Part shown: positions 1-7,832 of the stretch, one piece after another
Layout: each line of letters starts with the position of its first letter
Position numbering within the stretch: the first letter of the stretch is position 1
From: an uncultured Lachnospiraceae bacterium
GTDB lineage: Bacteria; Bacillota; Clostridia; Lachnospirales; Lachnospiraceae
Assembly: GCA_945643825.1 (NCBI GenBank)
Contig: CALZEZ010000011.1
Location: 1 to 14,269 of the forward strand
DNA length: 14,269 nt
Direction: 5' to 3'
Notes under the pieces: model-generated
The model's database searches: none
What the model saw: the letters and a program-made list of their open reading frames with translations, nothing else
Told to the model about the DNA's origin: nothing
Position numbers and translations under genes: made by a program

Positions 1-41
1 ATTCAACTTTGCGACAAGGTCGCTCGGAAATGGAGAAAAAT

Positions 42-767
42 ATGAGTGAAACATGTATTGATGTCCGTAATCTTTCCAAAAGCTTTAACGGACGAAAAGT
101 AGTAAACAACCTCTCTTTTTCTGTGGAGAGAGGCAGGGTCTTCGGACTGCTTGGACACAACGGGGCCGGTAAGAGCACCACGATTGAGATGATTCTCGGA
201 CTCAAAGCACCGGATGAAGGAACGGCAACCGTATTTGGCAAAGAGGTTGCAAAACATAAAAAGGAAAGCTTTGAAAAAATCGGCGTACAGCTCCAGGCAT
301 CCTACTATCAGCCCTCCATCAGGGTCGGCGAAGCGTGCAGGGAACGCGCGGCACTTTACCGCAATCCCCGCGACTACAAAGAACTGTTAGAGCTGTTCGA
401 GCTGTCTGATTTTATCAAAAGTCCGGTCAATAAGCTCTCCGGAGGTGAGAAACAGAAGCTCTCGGTTGCGCTTGCGCTGATCGGAAATCCCGAGATCATT
501 TTTCTGGACGAACTCACAACGGGACTGGATGTGGCAGCCAGAAGAGAGGTCTGGAGAACCCTGCGACAGCTAAAGGAAAGCGGGCTTACGATCTTTCTGA
601 CAACACACTATATGGAAGAAGCCGAGAAGCTCTGTGATGAGATTATGATCATCAAGAAGGGAAGCGAAGTAACCAGGGGAACTGTGACACAGGTTGTTGC
701 AGCCTCTCCGTATGACAATTTAGAGGAAGCCTATCTGTGGTATATGGGCGAGGAGGTTGAATTATGA
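42..767 (+). CDS. ABC transporter ATP-binding protein
   Basis: ATPase subunit of an ABC-2 type exporter, which hydrolyses ATP on the cytoplasmic face to drive the permease encoded next. About 241 residues, the usual length for a single nucleotide-binding domain. Visible motifs: Walker A GHNGAGKST (residues 38-46), Q-loop Gln83, signature LSGGE (132-136), Walker B IIFLDE (152-157) with catalytic Glu157, D-loop GLD, and switch His189 in TTHYMEEAE. The residue after the Walker B glutamate is Leu (DELTTGLD), where the family normally has Pro. The start at 42 is chosen because GGAG at 32-35 lies 6 bases upstream. An in-frame ATG at 30 and a TTG at 9 are possible but less well placed. The stop overlaps the permease start (ATGA), so the two are translationally coupled. 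With the MerR regulator downstream this suggests drug or toxic-compound export; the substrate is unknown. Confidence 0.93.
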   Translation: MSETCIDVRNLSKSFNGRKVVNNLSFSVERGRVFGLLGHNGAGKSTTIEMILGLKAPDEGTATVFGKEVAKHKKESFEKIGVQLQASYYQPSIRVGEACRERAALYRNPRDYKELLELFELSDFIKSPVNKLSGGEKQKLSVALALIGNPEIIFLDELTTGLDVAARREVWRTLRQLKESGLTIFLTTHYMEEAEKLCDEIMIIKKGSEVTRGTVTQVVAASPYDNLEEAYLWYMGEEVEL

Positions 768-1498
768 GAAGATTTTTGAGATTATATGAAGTAGAACAGA
801 GAATGTTTTTCAGATCTGCAGATGTATTTATTTTCAATCTGTGTATGCCGGTGGTTGTGATGTTTCTGATTGCACTGATTGCCGGAAATAAAAGTGCCGC
901 AGATAATATGACATATTTGCAAAGTGCATTCTCGTCTTTGATTTGCGTTGGAATCTGCTGCAGCGCCTTTATGAGCATTCCGATTATGATGGTGGATTAC
1001 AGAGATAAGAAGGTACTGAAATCATTTTATTGCAGTCCTTGCAGTCCCGCCTGGCTGCTCGGAGCAGATACCCTTTGCAGTGCAGTGATGGCGGCGATTT
1101 CGGCCATCCTGGTTGCTGCTGTCGCAGTTATTTTTTTCGGGTATCGAATGCAGGGGAATGCTCTTGCCTTTATCGGAGCATGGCTTCTGACACTTGTGTC
1201 AATGTTTTCTATCGGACTTATGATTGCCAGTCTGTGCAGAACGGCGAGGTCAATGAACGTGGCGACATCCCTCGTCTATTTCCCGATGCTTCTTTTTTCG
1301 GGAGCCACCATTCCGTATGAATTATTTCCGAGTGGAATGCAGAGGATTGCAGACTTTTTGCCACTCGCGCAGGGAATCCAGCTGATGAAACAGATTTCGA
1401 TCGGGAGCGGAATAATAAATGCAAGAGGCATCGTGATACTGACAGTCATCGCAATCGTATGTACAGTGATTTCCGTCAAAACCTTTCGCTGGGAATAG
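764..1498 (+). CDS. ABC-2 type transporter permease
   Basis: Membrane subunit of the exporter, 244 residues, typical for the ABC-2 permease family. It has about six hydrophobic segments: one near residues 20-42 (FIFNLCMPVVVMFLIALIAG), others around 55-75, 100-125, 135-160 and 168-185, and a final one at about 220-238. A short amphipathic N-terminal stretch precedes the first helix, as is usual. The internal CRTARSMN and PMLLFSGATIPYELFP sequences match the conserved loop and late helix seen in drug and antibiotic exporters of this class. The start codon overlaps the ATPase stop by 4 bases. The regulator gene begins 17 bases after this stop, so all three are likely one transcript. The promoter lies outside the window. 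Confidence 0.92.
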   Translation: MRRFLRLYEVEQRMFFRSADVFIFNLCMPVVVMFLIALIAGNKSAADNMTYLQSAFSSLICVGICCSAFMSIPIMMVDYRDKKVLKSFYCSPCSPAWLLGADTLCSAVMAAISAILVAAVAVIFFGYRMQGNALAFIGAWLLTLVSMFSIGLMIASLCRTARSMNVATSLVYFPMLLFSGATIPYELFPSGMQRIADFLPLAQGIQLMKQISIGSGIINARGIVILTVIAIVCTVISVKTFRWE

Positions 1499-1515
1499 TG
1501 GGAATGGAGAATATT

Positions 1516-2370
1516 ATGAAAATGAACGAAGAACACCGGATGGAAGAGAAGTCGGAGGACTATCTTTACCGGATCGGCATGTTTGCCCAGATGAATCATA
1601 TTACAATCAAAGCTCTGCGCTTCTATGAGGAGCAAGGCTTGCTCTACCCGGCTAAGATTGATGAGGAGAGCGGCTATCGATACTACAAAATGAGCCAGAT
1701 GGAGACCATTCACCGCATCCTTGCGCTCAAAGAGGCAGGCTTCAAGATAGACGACATAAAGCATCTTGCGGATGCGGAGGATGCAAAAGCCTTCCTGATT
1801 CAGAAGAAGAACGAGGTACTTGCCAAAATTGCGGAGCTTACCCTGCAGCTATCCAGACTGGATGCGTATCTGATGAATGGAACGGAATCCATGGCTACCC
1901 CTGTCCGAATCCGGAAAATTCCGGCGTGTGTCTGCGCGACCATGATCAGTCGGATTGAGAGCTATGATGATTTGTTTGAGGTGATGCCCCAGATGGGGGC
2001 GCTGATGGAGGAGGCAGGCTGCCTGTGCGCTGTTCCGGAGTATTGCTTCACGAACTATTTGGAACCCGGATATAAGGATGAGAATATTCTGATTGAGACC
2101 TGCGAGGCAGTCAGGGAGCACGGAGAGGCTGTCGAAGGGCTGACCTTTAAAGAGTTTCCCGAGACCGAGGTGGTGAGCATCTATCACAAGGGCTCCTATG
2201 CAGACTTTTCGCGCACCTATGAGACGATTCTTAAGTACATTGAAGAAAATGGGTACGAGATCTGCGGAAACATCCGCGAGAACTATATTGACGGAGCATG
2301 GAATAAGGATTCTGAAACGGAGTGGCTTTCGGAGATCCAGATTCCGGTACAAAAAAAGCAAAAAGCATAG
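1516..2370 (+). CDS. MerR-family regulator with GyrI-like effector domain
   Basis: Transcriptional regulator of about 284 residues that probably controls the ABC exporter operon in which it sits. The N-terminal MerR winged helix-turn-helix spans about residues 17-86 (YRIGMFAQMNHITIKALRFY, then SGYRYY), followed by a coiled linker helix at about 87-122. A GyrI-like/BmrR-type effector domain covers about 128-278. It includes VVSIYHKGSY and a C-terminal Glu in WLSEIQIPV (Glu273), the position of the ligand-sensing glutamate in BmrR-like proteins. Start choice: GGAG at 1506-1509 lies 6 bases before ATG 1516; ATG 1504 is an alternative. Family knowledge suggests it binds cationic or hydrophobic compounds and untwists a long-spacer promoter, but that promoter is upstream of the window. 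Confidence 0.9.
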   Translation: MKMNEEHRMEEKSEDYLYRIGMFAQMNHITIKALRFYEEQGLLYPAKIDEESGYRYYKMSQMETIHRILALKEAGFKIDDIKHLADAEDAKAFLIQKKNEVLAKIAELTLQLSRLDAYLMNGTESMATPVRIRKIPACVCATMISRIESYDDLFEVMPQMGALMEEAGCLCAVPEYCFTNYLEPGYKDENILIETCEAVREHGEAVEGLTFKEFPETEVVSIYHKGSYADFSRTYETILKYIEENGYEICGNIRENYIDGAWNKDSETEWLSEIQIPVQKKQKA

Positions 2371-2476
2371 CCCGAAAGAAAAGTACAATTTCATAGCAAG
2401 AAAGCATATAGCAAAATATGTCCGTTTGTATTATCATAAAATCATCTGTTGAAAAAGTGGAGGAAATAAAATACAA

Positions 2477-3655
2477 ATGGACAATTTTATTTACGATGTA
2501 CCCACAAAGGTTTACTTTGGCAAGGACGAAGAGAAAAAGGTCGGAAAGATTATAAGCGAATTTGGCGTTAAGAAGGTTCTGATCCACTATGGCGGACAGT
2601 CTGCGAAGAAGAGCGGACTGTTAGATCGTGTCAAGGAATGTCTGGACGCCGAAAATATCAGTTATGTGGAGCTTGGCGGCGTTGTTGCCAACCCGGAGCT
2701 TGCTCTTGTGCGTGAGGGAATCGACCTCTGTAAGAAGGAAGGTGTAGACTTTGTTCTGGCAGTCGGTGGCGGCTCCGTGCTGGATTCTGCAAAGGATATC
2801 GCAAATGGTGCAGCGAATCCGGATGTCGATGTATGGGAATTTTCCATGGGTACTGCGGCTCCGAAAAACAGTCTTAGGAAGGGATGCATTCTGACGCTTG
2901 CAGCAGCAGGCTCGGAAATGTCCAATTCCTGTGTTATTTCAGATTCTGCAACCAAATCCAAGAGAGGCTATAACAGCCCCTTTAATCACATGGATTTTGC
3001 GATTGAGAATCCTGAACTGACCTATAGCGTTAATGCATATCAGACAGCATGCGGTGCAGTTGATATCGCAATGCACACGATTGAGAGATACTTCTGTCTC
3101 GGTGAGGACACCTACCTGACGGATGCACTTGCAGAGGCGGTCATCAAGAGCGCGATGAAAGCGGGTAAGGATGCGATCAAGAACCCCACAGATTATACGG
3201 CGAGAGCAAACATGATGTGGGCATCCTCTGTTGCACATAACGGACTTACCCAGTGCGGACGTACCTTCTTATTACCGGTTCATCAGTTTGAGCATGAGGT
3301 ATCCGGCTTCTATCCAGAGGTGGCACATGGAGCGGGGCTTGCTGCGATCTGGTGCAGCTGGGCAAGATATGTTTACTCTGCCAATATTCCGAGATTTTTG
3401 CAATATGCGCATAATGTATGGAACGTAGATATTGATTTTGAGCATCCTGAAGAAACAATCAACAAAGCAATTGACATGCAGGAGGAGTATTACAAATCTA
3501 TTGGTATGCCGGTGTCCTTAAAAGAGCTTGGGGTGAAAGAAGAGGATCTGGAGAAGCTCGCACTTGCCTGCAGCAGAGACAAGACCAGAGTGTTAAGCGG
3601 TTATAAGCCACTTGACTATGAAGATATGTTTGCAGTCTATAAGATGGCATATTAA
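2477..3655 (+). CDS. Iron-containing (group III) alcohol dehydrogenase, BdhA/YqhD-like
   Basis: Cytoplasmic NAD(P)H-dependent alcohol dehydrogenase or aldehyde reductase, 392 residues, full family length. Visible hallmarks: the nucleotide-binding GGGSVLDSAKD (97-107), the early loop HYGGQSAKKSG (38-47) resembling NADPH-preferring BdhA/YqhD members, and metal ligands Asp196 and His200 (GAVDIAMHTIE), His269 (HQFEH) and His284 (AHGAGLA). The HQFEH to HGAG spacing is one residue longer than I remember for YqhD and FucO. GGAGG at 2459-2463 lies 13 bases from the ATG, a long spacing, but no better in-frame start exists. The 106-base upstream gap holds AT-rich -10-like words (TATTAT 2429, TAAAAT 2437) without a convincing -35. 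A glycosidase gene follows after 17 bases, so both are probably one transcript. Its substrate may be a sugar-derived aldehyde; butanol dehydrogenase activity is equally possible. Confidence 0.9.
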   Translation: MDNFIYDVPTKVYFGKDEEKKVGKIISEFGVKKVLIHYGGQSAKKSGLLDRVKECLDAENISYVELGGVVANPELALVREGIDLCKKEGVDFVLAVGGGSVLDSAKDIANGAANPDVDVWEFSMGTAAPKNSLRKGCILTLAAAGSEMSNSCVISDSATKSKRGYNSPFNHMDFAIENPELTYSVNAYQTACGAVDIAMHTIERYFCLGEDTYLTDALAEAVIKSAMKAGKDAIKNPTDYTARANMMWASSVAHNGLTQCGRTFLLPVHQFEHEVSGFYPEVAHGAGLAAIWCSWARYVYSANIPRFLQYAHNVWNVDIDFEHPEETINKAIDMQEEYYKSIGMPVSLKELGVKEEDLEKLALACSRDKTRVLSGYKPLDYEDMFAVYKMAY

Positions 3656-3672
3656 CAAAAAAGGAGAAGGCT

Positions 3673-5682
3673 ATGAAAATCTATGTAAATGTAAATGCTG
3701 CCAGAGGGGGAAACGGCAGCAAGGAATCGCCCTTTAAGGCAATCAATGATGCTGCGAAAATCGCAGTGGCGGGAGATGAGGTTATTGTAGCGCCCGGAAT
3801 CTACCGCGAATATGTCAACCCGGTTCACCCGGGCAGAGAAGATGCCAGAATCACCTACCGTTCGGAGGTTCCGCTGGGAGCTGTTATTACAGGCGCTGAG
3901 CTTGTCACTGACTGGGAGAAATATGATGGAACGACCTACGTGACACGTGTGGACAATACTGTGTTTGGCGATTACAACCCCTACATTCAGGAAGTGGAGG
4001 GCGACTGGTATTTTGCCGATAACCACATGCATACCGGAAATGTGTATGTCAATGACAGAATGTTTTATGAGACCGACACCCTTGAGGAGTGCCTTGAGGG
4101 AAAAGTGTATGAGAGAAGCTGGGAGCCTGAATATTCCATTTATAAATGGTTCACCACGCAGGATAAAGAGAAAAACGAAACCATAATCTATGCAAACTTT
4201 CAGGATCTTGATCCCGCAAAGCAAAAGGTAGAGATTACCGTTCGTCGCAACTGCTTTATGCCCAAGGCAAAATACATCAGCTACATCACACTCTCCGGCT
4301 TTAATGTAAATAAAGCCGCAACGACCTGGGCACCACCGGCAGCCTATCAGGATGGAATGATCGGTGCGCACTGGTCAAAGGGCTGGATCATTGAAGATTG
4401 TGATGTGTCCGGCTCAAAATGCTGTGGAATCTCCTTCGGAAACTATTCCCAGGAAAACAATGACAACTACTTTTTCACCAAACACGTGAAAAGCCCGACG
4501 CAGATGGAGAGAGATGCGGTATGCCGCGCACAGTATGACGGCTGGACAAAAGAGACCGTCGGCTCCCACATCGTGCGCCGCTGTCACATCCACCACTGTG
4601 AGCAGACCGGCATCGTTGGACGTATGGGCTGCGTATTCTCTATCATAGAGGACAACCATATTCATCACATTAACAACATGCAGCAGCTTGGAGGAGCGGA
4701 GATTGCCGGAATCAAATTCCATGCAGCCATCGATGTTATCTTTAGAAGAAACCATATCCATCACTGCTCCATGGGCATCTGGACAGACTGGGAAGCACAG
4801 GGAACAAGGATCACTCACAATTTCCTGCATGATAACAACCCGCCTGCCTGTGTGAAAGCGCGCCCGGATCGTTTTGATCAGGATATTTTCGTGGAGGTTG
4901 GACACGGTCCGACTTTGATTGACAATAATATTCTGCTTTCGCCTTGCTCTCTTCGAATTGCAACGGAGGGTGTTGCAATGGTTCATAATCTGATCTGCGG
5001 TTCCTTTGCTATGGTTGGAAGCGGAGTTGACAGCATCATCAATGACCAGAGAGAGCCAAGATACACCCCTTACCATATTCCACACAGAACCGAAGTGTTA
5101 GGCTTTATGACGATTCTTCATGGAGATGACCGCTTCTATAATAATATCTTCATCCAGAATACCAAGATTCCGGAGGATTATCTGGAAGACTGGGATATGG
5201 AAAAGGAATATACCAATCTCGAGGTGGGAACCCATGTATGGGATGAGTATCCGGTATACGAGGACTGGATCAAACAGTTTGATCTTGAAGTGGCGCGCCC
5301 TGATATGGGCAAGCTTGCCTCCGCACACTTTGGACATCTCCCGGTATGGATTCACGGAAATGCCTATTTTGCAGGGGCAGGAGCCTTTGCACGAGAAGAC
5401 GACAAGCTTGTCAATACCGATCCGGAAGTAAAAGTGGAGCTTGTGGAGGAAAATGGTAAATACTCCATAAAGACAAATCTCTTTGAGCTGGTAAAAGACT
5501 TCAAGGTGCATATGATTCACACCTCTACCCTGGGCAAGGCCTTTGAGCCGGAGGAACAGTATGAAAACCCGGACGGAACACCGATCACCTTTGATGAGGA
5601 CTACTTTGGCAACAAACGCGGTCTTCACATCATCCCGGGACCGTTTGCAAACGAACAGGTAGCCACCCACACATTGTGGTAA
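3673..5682 (+). CDS. GH120-type beta-xylosidase, right-handed parallel beta-helix
   Basis: Predicted glycoside hydrolase of 669 residues without signal peptide, so it would act in the cytoplasm on imported oligosaccharides. The N-terminus (DUF1565-like, residues 3-75) is followed by a parallel beta-helix with runs such as IIEDCDVSGS, IVRRCHIHHC, IIEDNHIHHI and FRRNHIHHC. I recognise a pattern close to the GH120 enzyme XylC of Thermoanaerobacterium: FGDYNPY, IYANFQ, RRNCF, TTWAPPAA, HWSKGWIIED, DWEAQGTRI, DIFVEVGHGP and DDRFYNNIFI. By that memory-based alignment the nucleophile is Asp372 (in TDWEAQ) and the acid/base is Glu408 (in FVEVGHGP). They are 36 residues apart here against 23 in XylC, an insertion of about 13 residues (near 389-403). 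The gene sits 17 bases after the dehydrogenase and is followed by a terminator. Beta-xylosidase activity is inferred from family and is untested; a related pentoside specificity is possible. Confidence 0.82.
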   Translation: MKIYVNVNAARGGNGSKESPFKAINDAAKIAVAGDEVIVAPGIYREYVNPVHPGREDARITYRSEVPLGAVITGAELVTDWEKYDGTTYVTRVDNTVFGDYNPYIQEVEGDWYFADNHMHTGNVYVNDRMFYETDTLEECLEGKVYERSWEPEYSIYKWFTTQDKEKNETIIYANFQDLDPAKQKVEITVRRNCFMPKAKYISYITLSGFNVNKAATTWAPPAAYQDGMIGAHWSKGWIIEDCDVSGSKCCGISFGNYSQENNDNYFFTKHVKSPTQMERDAVCRAQYDGWTKETVGSHIVRRCHIHHCEQTGIVGRMGCVFSIIEDNHIHHINNMQQLGGAEIAGIKFHAAIDVIFRRNHIHHCSMGIWTDWEAQGTRITHNFLHDNNPPACVKARPDRFDQDIFVEVGHGPTLIDNNILLSPCSLRIATEGVAMVHNLICGSFAMVGSGVDSIINDQREPRYTPYHIPHRTEVLGFMTILHGDDRFYNNIFIQNTKIPEDYLEDWDMEKEYTNLEVGTHVWDEYPVYEDWIKQFDLEVARPDMGKLASAHFGHLPVWIHGNAYFAGAGAFAREDDKLVNTDPEVKVELVEENGKYSIKTNLFELVKDFKVHMIHTSTLGKAFEPEEQYENPDGTPITFDEDYFGNKRGLHIIPGPFANEQVATHTLW

Positions 5683-5719
5683 GACTGCTAAACAACTGAA
5701 TCTGGAAATCACACGAAAG

Positions 5720-5753
5720 AGAAGTTCTCATAGAATTATGAGGACTTCTTTTT
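5720..5753 (+). terminator. Intrinsic terminator after the GH120 gene
   Basis: A 13-bp stem (5720-5732 with 5737-5749, one G-U wobble), loop GAAT, is followed by a run of T at 5749-5753. It closes the dehydrogenase-glycosidase transcript, and its T tract almost touches the promoter of the next gene. Confidence 0.88.
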
Positions 5754-5754
5754 G

Positions 5755-5783
5755 TGGACTTTCCATTTCTGCATTGATATAAT
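5755..5783 (+). promoter_or_regulatory. Sigma-A-type promoter for the Rpn-family gene
   Basis: A perfect -10 TATAAT lies at 5778-5783, with TGGACT (4 of 6 matches to TTGACA) at 5755-5760 and a 17-base spacer. Transcription would begin near 5790. That rules out a start at the in-frame TTG at 5752 and favours a start at 5803 or 5806. Confidence 0.6.
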
Positions 5784-5805
5784 TAGGAAAGAGAGGAACA
5801 AATTG

Positions 5806-6786
5806 GTGAGGTCAGAAACACATTTATCAAAAGCCATTGATACTGTTGCTGATGCAGATGTGCGTTATGATAGTAATGTGAAATGGCTGCTGTCTGACAA
5901 GCAGATACTAGCGCGAATTCTCAAATATACCTTACAGGAATTCATGAACGAATCTGTAGAACAAATCATATCCTGCATATCAGAAGTTGAAGTCGAGAAT
6001 ACTTATGTAGAGCCAGGATTAACAAATTTGGGTAAATTGAAGGGTGAACAGGTAGAAGATATAGTTCCCAATGAAGGAAAGATTGTTTTTGATATCAGAT
6101 TTACTGTAAAATATAGAAAAGAAACAACAAAGATACTAATCAATGTGGAGGCACAGAAATCCTCAAAACCTTCGCGGTTAGGGTATCATTTGGAAAATAG
6201 AGTGATTTATTATCTGTCAAGGATGGTATCTGCTCAAAAAGAAACAGAATTTATACATAGCGATTATGATAATCTCAAAAGAGTGAGAAGCATATGGATT
6301 TGTATGGATGCTGATGCGGATGGTGATGCTATTGAAGAGATTTCAATGTATCGAAAGCGAATCGACTGTGAGGATGATATGCTGACCAGTATGGGATTAG
6401 TGAAGGGCATTATTGTTAAAATAAGACGCTCTGCTGATGTACAAAGATCTAGAAATGAACTGATTGCTATGTTGGAGGATTTGTTTGCAAAGACAGATGT
6501 TGCAGAGAAGAAAGAAAAGCTTAAGAGCTATGGTTTGGTTATGACGGAAGAAATTGAAAGGAGGCTTTTGACAGTGTGCAATTTGAGTGAGATTGTAAGA
6601 GAAGAAGGAATCGAGCAGGGAATAGAGCAAGGAATCGAGCAGGGAATAGAGCAGGGAATAGAGCAGGGAATCGAACAGGGAATCCTCTCGTCAATCCGCA
6701 AGATGTTGCGCAAGGGCTATCCCGAGAGTGAGATCAAGGAAGTTCTGGAGGTAACAGACGCACAGCTGGCGGCAGCGAAGAAATAA
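5806..6786 (+). CDS. Rpn-family recombination-promoting nuclease/putative transposase
   Basis: About 326 residues, resembling the Rpn/PDDEXK (transposase_31-like) family of DNA endonucleases linked to RecA-independent recombination. Family-like features: N-terminal DSNVKWLLSDKQILARIL, a candidate nuclease core with KIVFDIRFTV and KILINVEAQ (Asp and Glu-x-Gln of a PD-(D/E)XK fold), then RVIYYLSRM and RSIWICMDA. The C-terminal region has VREEGIEQ, six perfect GIEQ repeats and a final helix MLRKGYPESEIKEVLEVT, the usual tail in these proteins. The start is GTG 5806, 9 bases after GAGAGG at 5791-5796; TTG 5803 is nearly as good. The gene is visibly AT-richer than its neighbours, which suggests recent acquisition. 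It ends 9 bases from the convergent AraC gene. Role in the cell is unknown; Rpn genes are often multi-copy and mobile-associated. Confidence 0.82.
   Translation: MRSETHLSKAIDTVADADVRYDSNVKWLLSDKQILARILKYTLQEFMNESVEQIISCISEVEVENTYVEPGLTNLGKLKGEQVEDIVPNEGKIVFDIRFTVKYRKETTKILINVEAQKSSKPSRLGYHLENRVIYYLSRMVSAQKETEFIHSDYDNLKRVRSIWICMDADADGDAIEEISMYRKRIDCEDDMLTSMGLVKGIIVKIRRSADVQRSRNELIAMLEDLFAKTDVAEKKEKLKSYGLVMTEEIERRLLTVCNLSEIVREEGIEQGIEQGIEQGIEQGIEQGIEQGILSSIRKMLRKGYPESEIKEVLEVTDAQLAAAKK
6607..6678 (+). repeat. Six tandem 12-base repeats encoding GIEQ
   Basis: Six in-frame copies of a 12-base unit (GGAATCGAGCAG and close variants with ATA, CAA or GAA at third positions) encode six GIEQ tetrapeptides in the Rpn-like protein. 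A seventh partial unit (GGAATC) follows. Copies differ only at synonymous sites. Such arrays can gain or lose units in frame by slippage. Confidence 0.95.
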
Positions 6787-6795
6787 CCTATCCAA

Positions 6796-7668
6796 CTATC
6801 CTGACACGACTGTCATACGCCGCTTCCTGAATGCGGATGGTGTCATATGATAACACTTTTTAAAAGCCGTGGAAAAATGCTCCACGGAGGAATATCCCAG
6901 ATTTTCTGCTATTGATGAAATACTCAAGGATGTATCGCGAAGTAGACTACAGGCGGCTGACATACGTGCAGCCGTCTTTTTTTGCAAAAAAGTCTTATGA
7001 TAATGCATCTGTAACAGACGCTCCGTCTGCCGTCTTCCCAAACCAATCTGTGCGGCGAGTGCCTCAAGCGTGATGTCCTTATAATGATACAAAAACGCTT
7101 CCTCAATGATCAGATAGATCAGATCCTCATCCGAGGGAGAACCATTTACACCTCGATGCACGTGGCTCTCTTCAATCTGATAGCCTCTCGCAATTTGTAC
7201 GATGAACTGCTCGAGCAATGCCTGTAGTACAATCCGATATCCCTTTTGTTCCTTTTCGAGCTCCGAGAGCGTCTGCTTCATAAGCTCATGGATAGAATTG
7301 TCGCAGGAACCAAACCAGAAAGAATGCTGCAAAAAATCCAAAATGAGTGAACTGCCTCCCCGCATGGCTTTGACAGAGGGCTTGACCTTCATATAGACAC
7401 AATACTCTGTCATAGGAATGGCAGGGTTTGAAATTTGCTCATGCTCCACCTGGGGACCTGTGATAAACAGCGTACCCGGCACAATCTCATAGCTTGTCTC
7501 ACTCAGGTGAAGCGTCCCATACCCATACGACACATAATGAATCTCATAGCTGTCCTTCCCGTGGCTGTGCATCGGAATCGGCTTGACAAGCTTCTCCAGA
7601 CAGATACTTAGTATTGTAAACTCGATATCTTCGATAGAAAAAGAAAGATCCAGATTTCTATACTTCAT
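6796..7668 (-). CDS. AraC-family transcriptional regulator (cupin + HTH)
   Basis: Regulator of 290 residues, standard AraC/XylS size. The N-terminal cupin-like sensor covers about residues 30-95, with MHSHGKDSYEIHYV and PQVEHEQI supplying a His34, His36, Glu42, His76 set like that of sugar-sensing cupins. A helical linker follows (about 105-165). The C-terminal double helix-turn-helix has a first helix pair at about 199-221 (ITLEALAAQIGLGRRQTERLL) and a second at about 248-276 (LSISSIAENLGYSSVEHFST, then FKKCYHMTPSAFR). GGAG lies 6-7 bases before the ATG on the minus strand. It is divergent from the dehydrogenase-lactonase-mutarotase operon across 236 bases, so it very likely activates that operon in response to the sugar. 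It converges on the Rpn-like gene with 9 bases between stops. The inducer is unknown. Confidence 0.9.
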   Translation of the reverse strand: MKYRNLDLSFSIEDIEFTILSICLEKLVKPIPMHSHGKDSYEIHYVSYGYGTLHLSETSYEIVPGTLFITGPQVEHEQISNPAIPMTEYCVYMKVKPSVKAMRGGSSLILDFLQHSFWFGSCDNSIHELMKQTLSELEKEQKGYRIVLQALLEQFIVQIARGYQIEESHVHRGVNGSPSDEDLIYLIIEEAFLYHYKDITLEALAAQIGLGRRQTERLLQMHYHKTFLQKKTAARMSAACSLLRDTSLSISSIAENLGYSSVEHFSTAFKKCYHMTPSAFRKRRMTVVSG

Positions 7669-7688
7669 AATAACTCCACTCCTGAAAT

Positions 7689-7817
7689 ATTTGTTTCAAA
7701 GGAACGTTGCCCGACAGCATCTCATTTCGTATTAATGTCCCCTTCCTCTCCATCTTGCATCAAACATCTTAATTCTGTCAACAAATATGCGAAAACACGT
7801 CACAAATTAATACAAAT
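7689..7817 (+). promoter_or_regulatory. Candidate AraC operator: phased ACAAAT motifs
   Basis: ACAAAT occurs at 7781, 7802 and 7812, steps of 21 and 10 bases, so all three fall on one DNA face. The first two lie in a longer direct repeat, GTCAACAAAT (7777-7786) and GTCACAAAT (7799-7807). An inverted copy, ATTTGT, sits at 7689-7694 near the regulator gene. The cluster ends 15 bases before the -35 of the operon promoter, the usual activator position for AraC-family proteins. Confidence 0.5.
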
Positions 7818-7832
7818 CGTCATCTGCTCGTC

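Noticed and set aside
2405..2420. Short inverted repeat CATAT/ATATG between the MerR and alcohol dehydrogenase genes
   Set aside because: A 5-bp AT stem without a T tract is too weak for a terminator, and no regulator is implicated.
3652..4371. Long minus-strand open frame (239 codons) antisense to the GH120 gene
   Set aside because: It overlaps a well-supported gene on the other strand and its translation shows no domain; it is an antisense shadow. The same applies to the minus-strand frames at 4414-5085 and 5098-5712.
6867..6887. Inverted repeat CCGTGGA/TCCACGG followed on the minus strand by a T-rich stretch, terminator-like
   Set aside because: It lies inside the AraC coding sequence (VEHFSTAFKK codons), and the following CTTTTAAAAAG is not a clean T run; probably chance.
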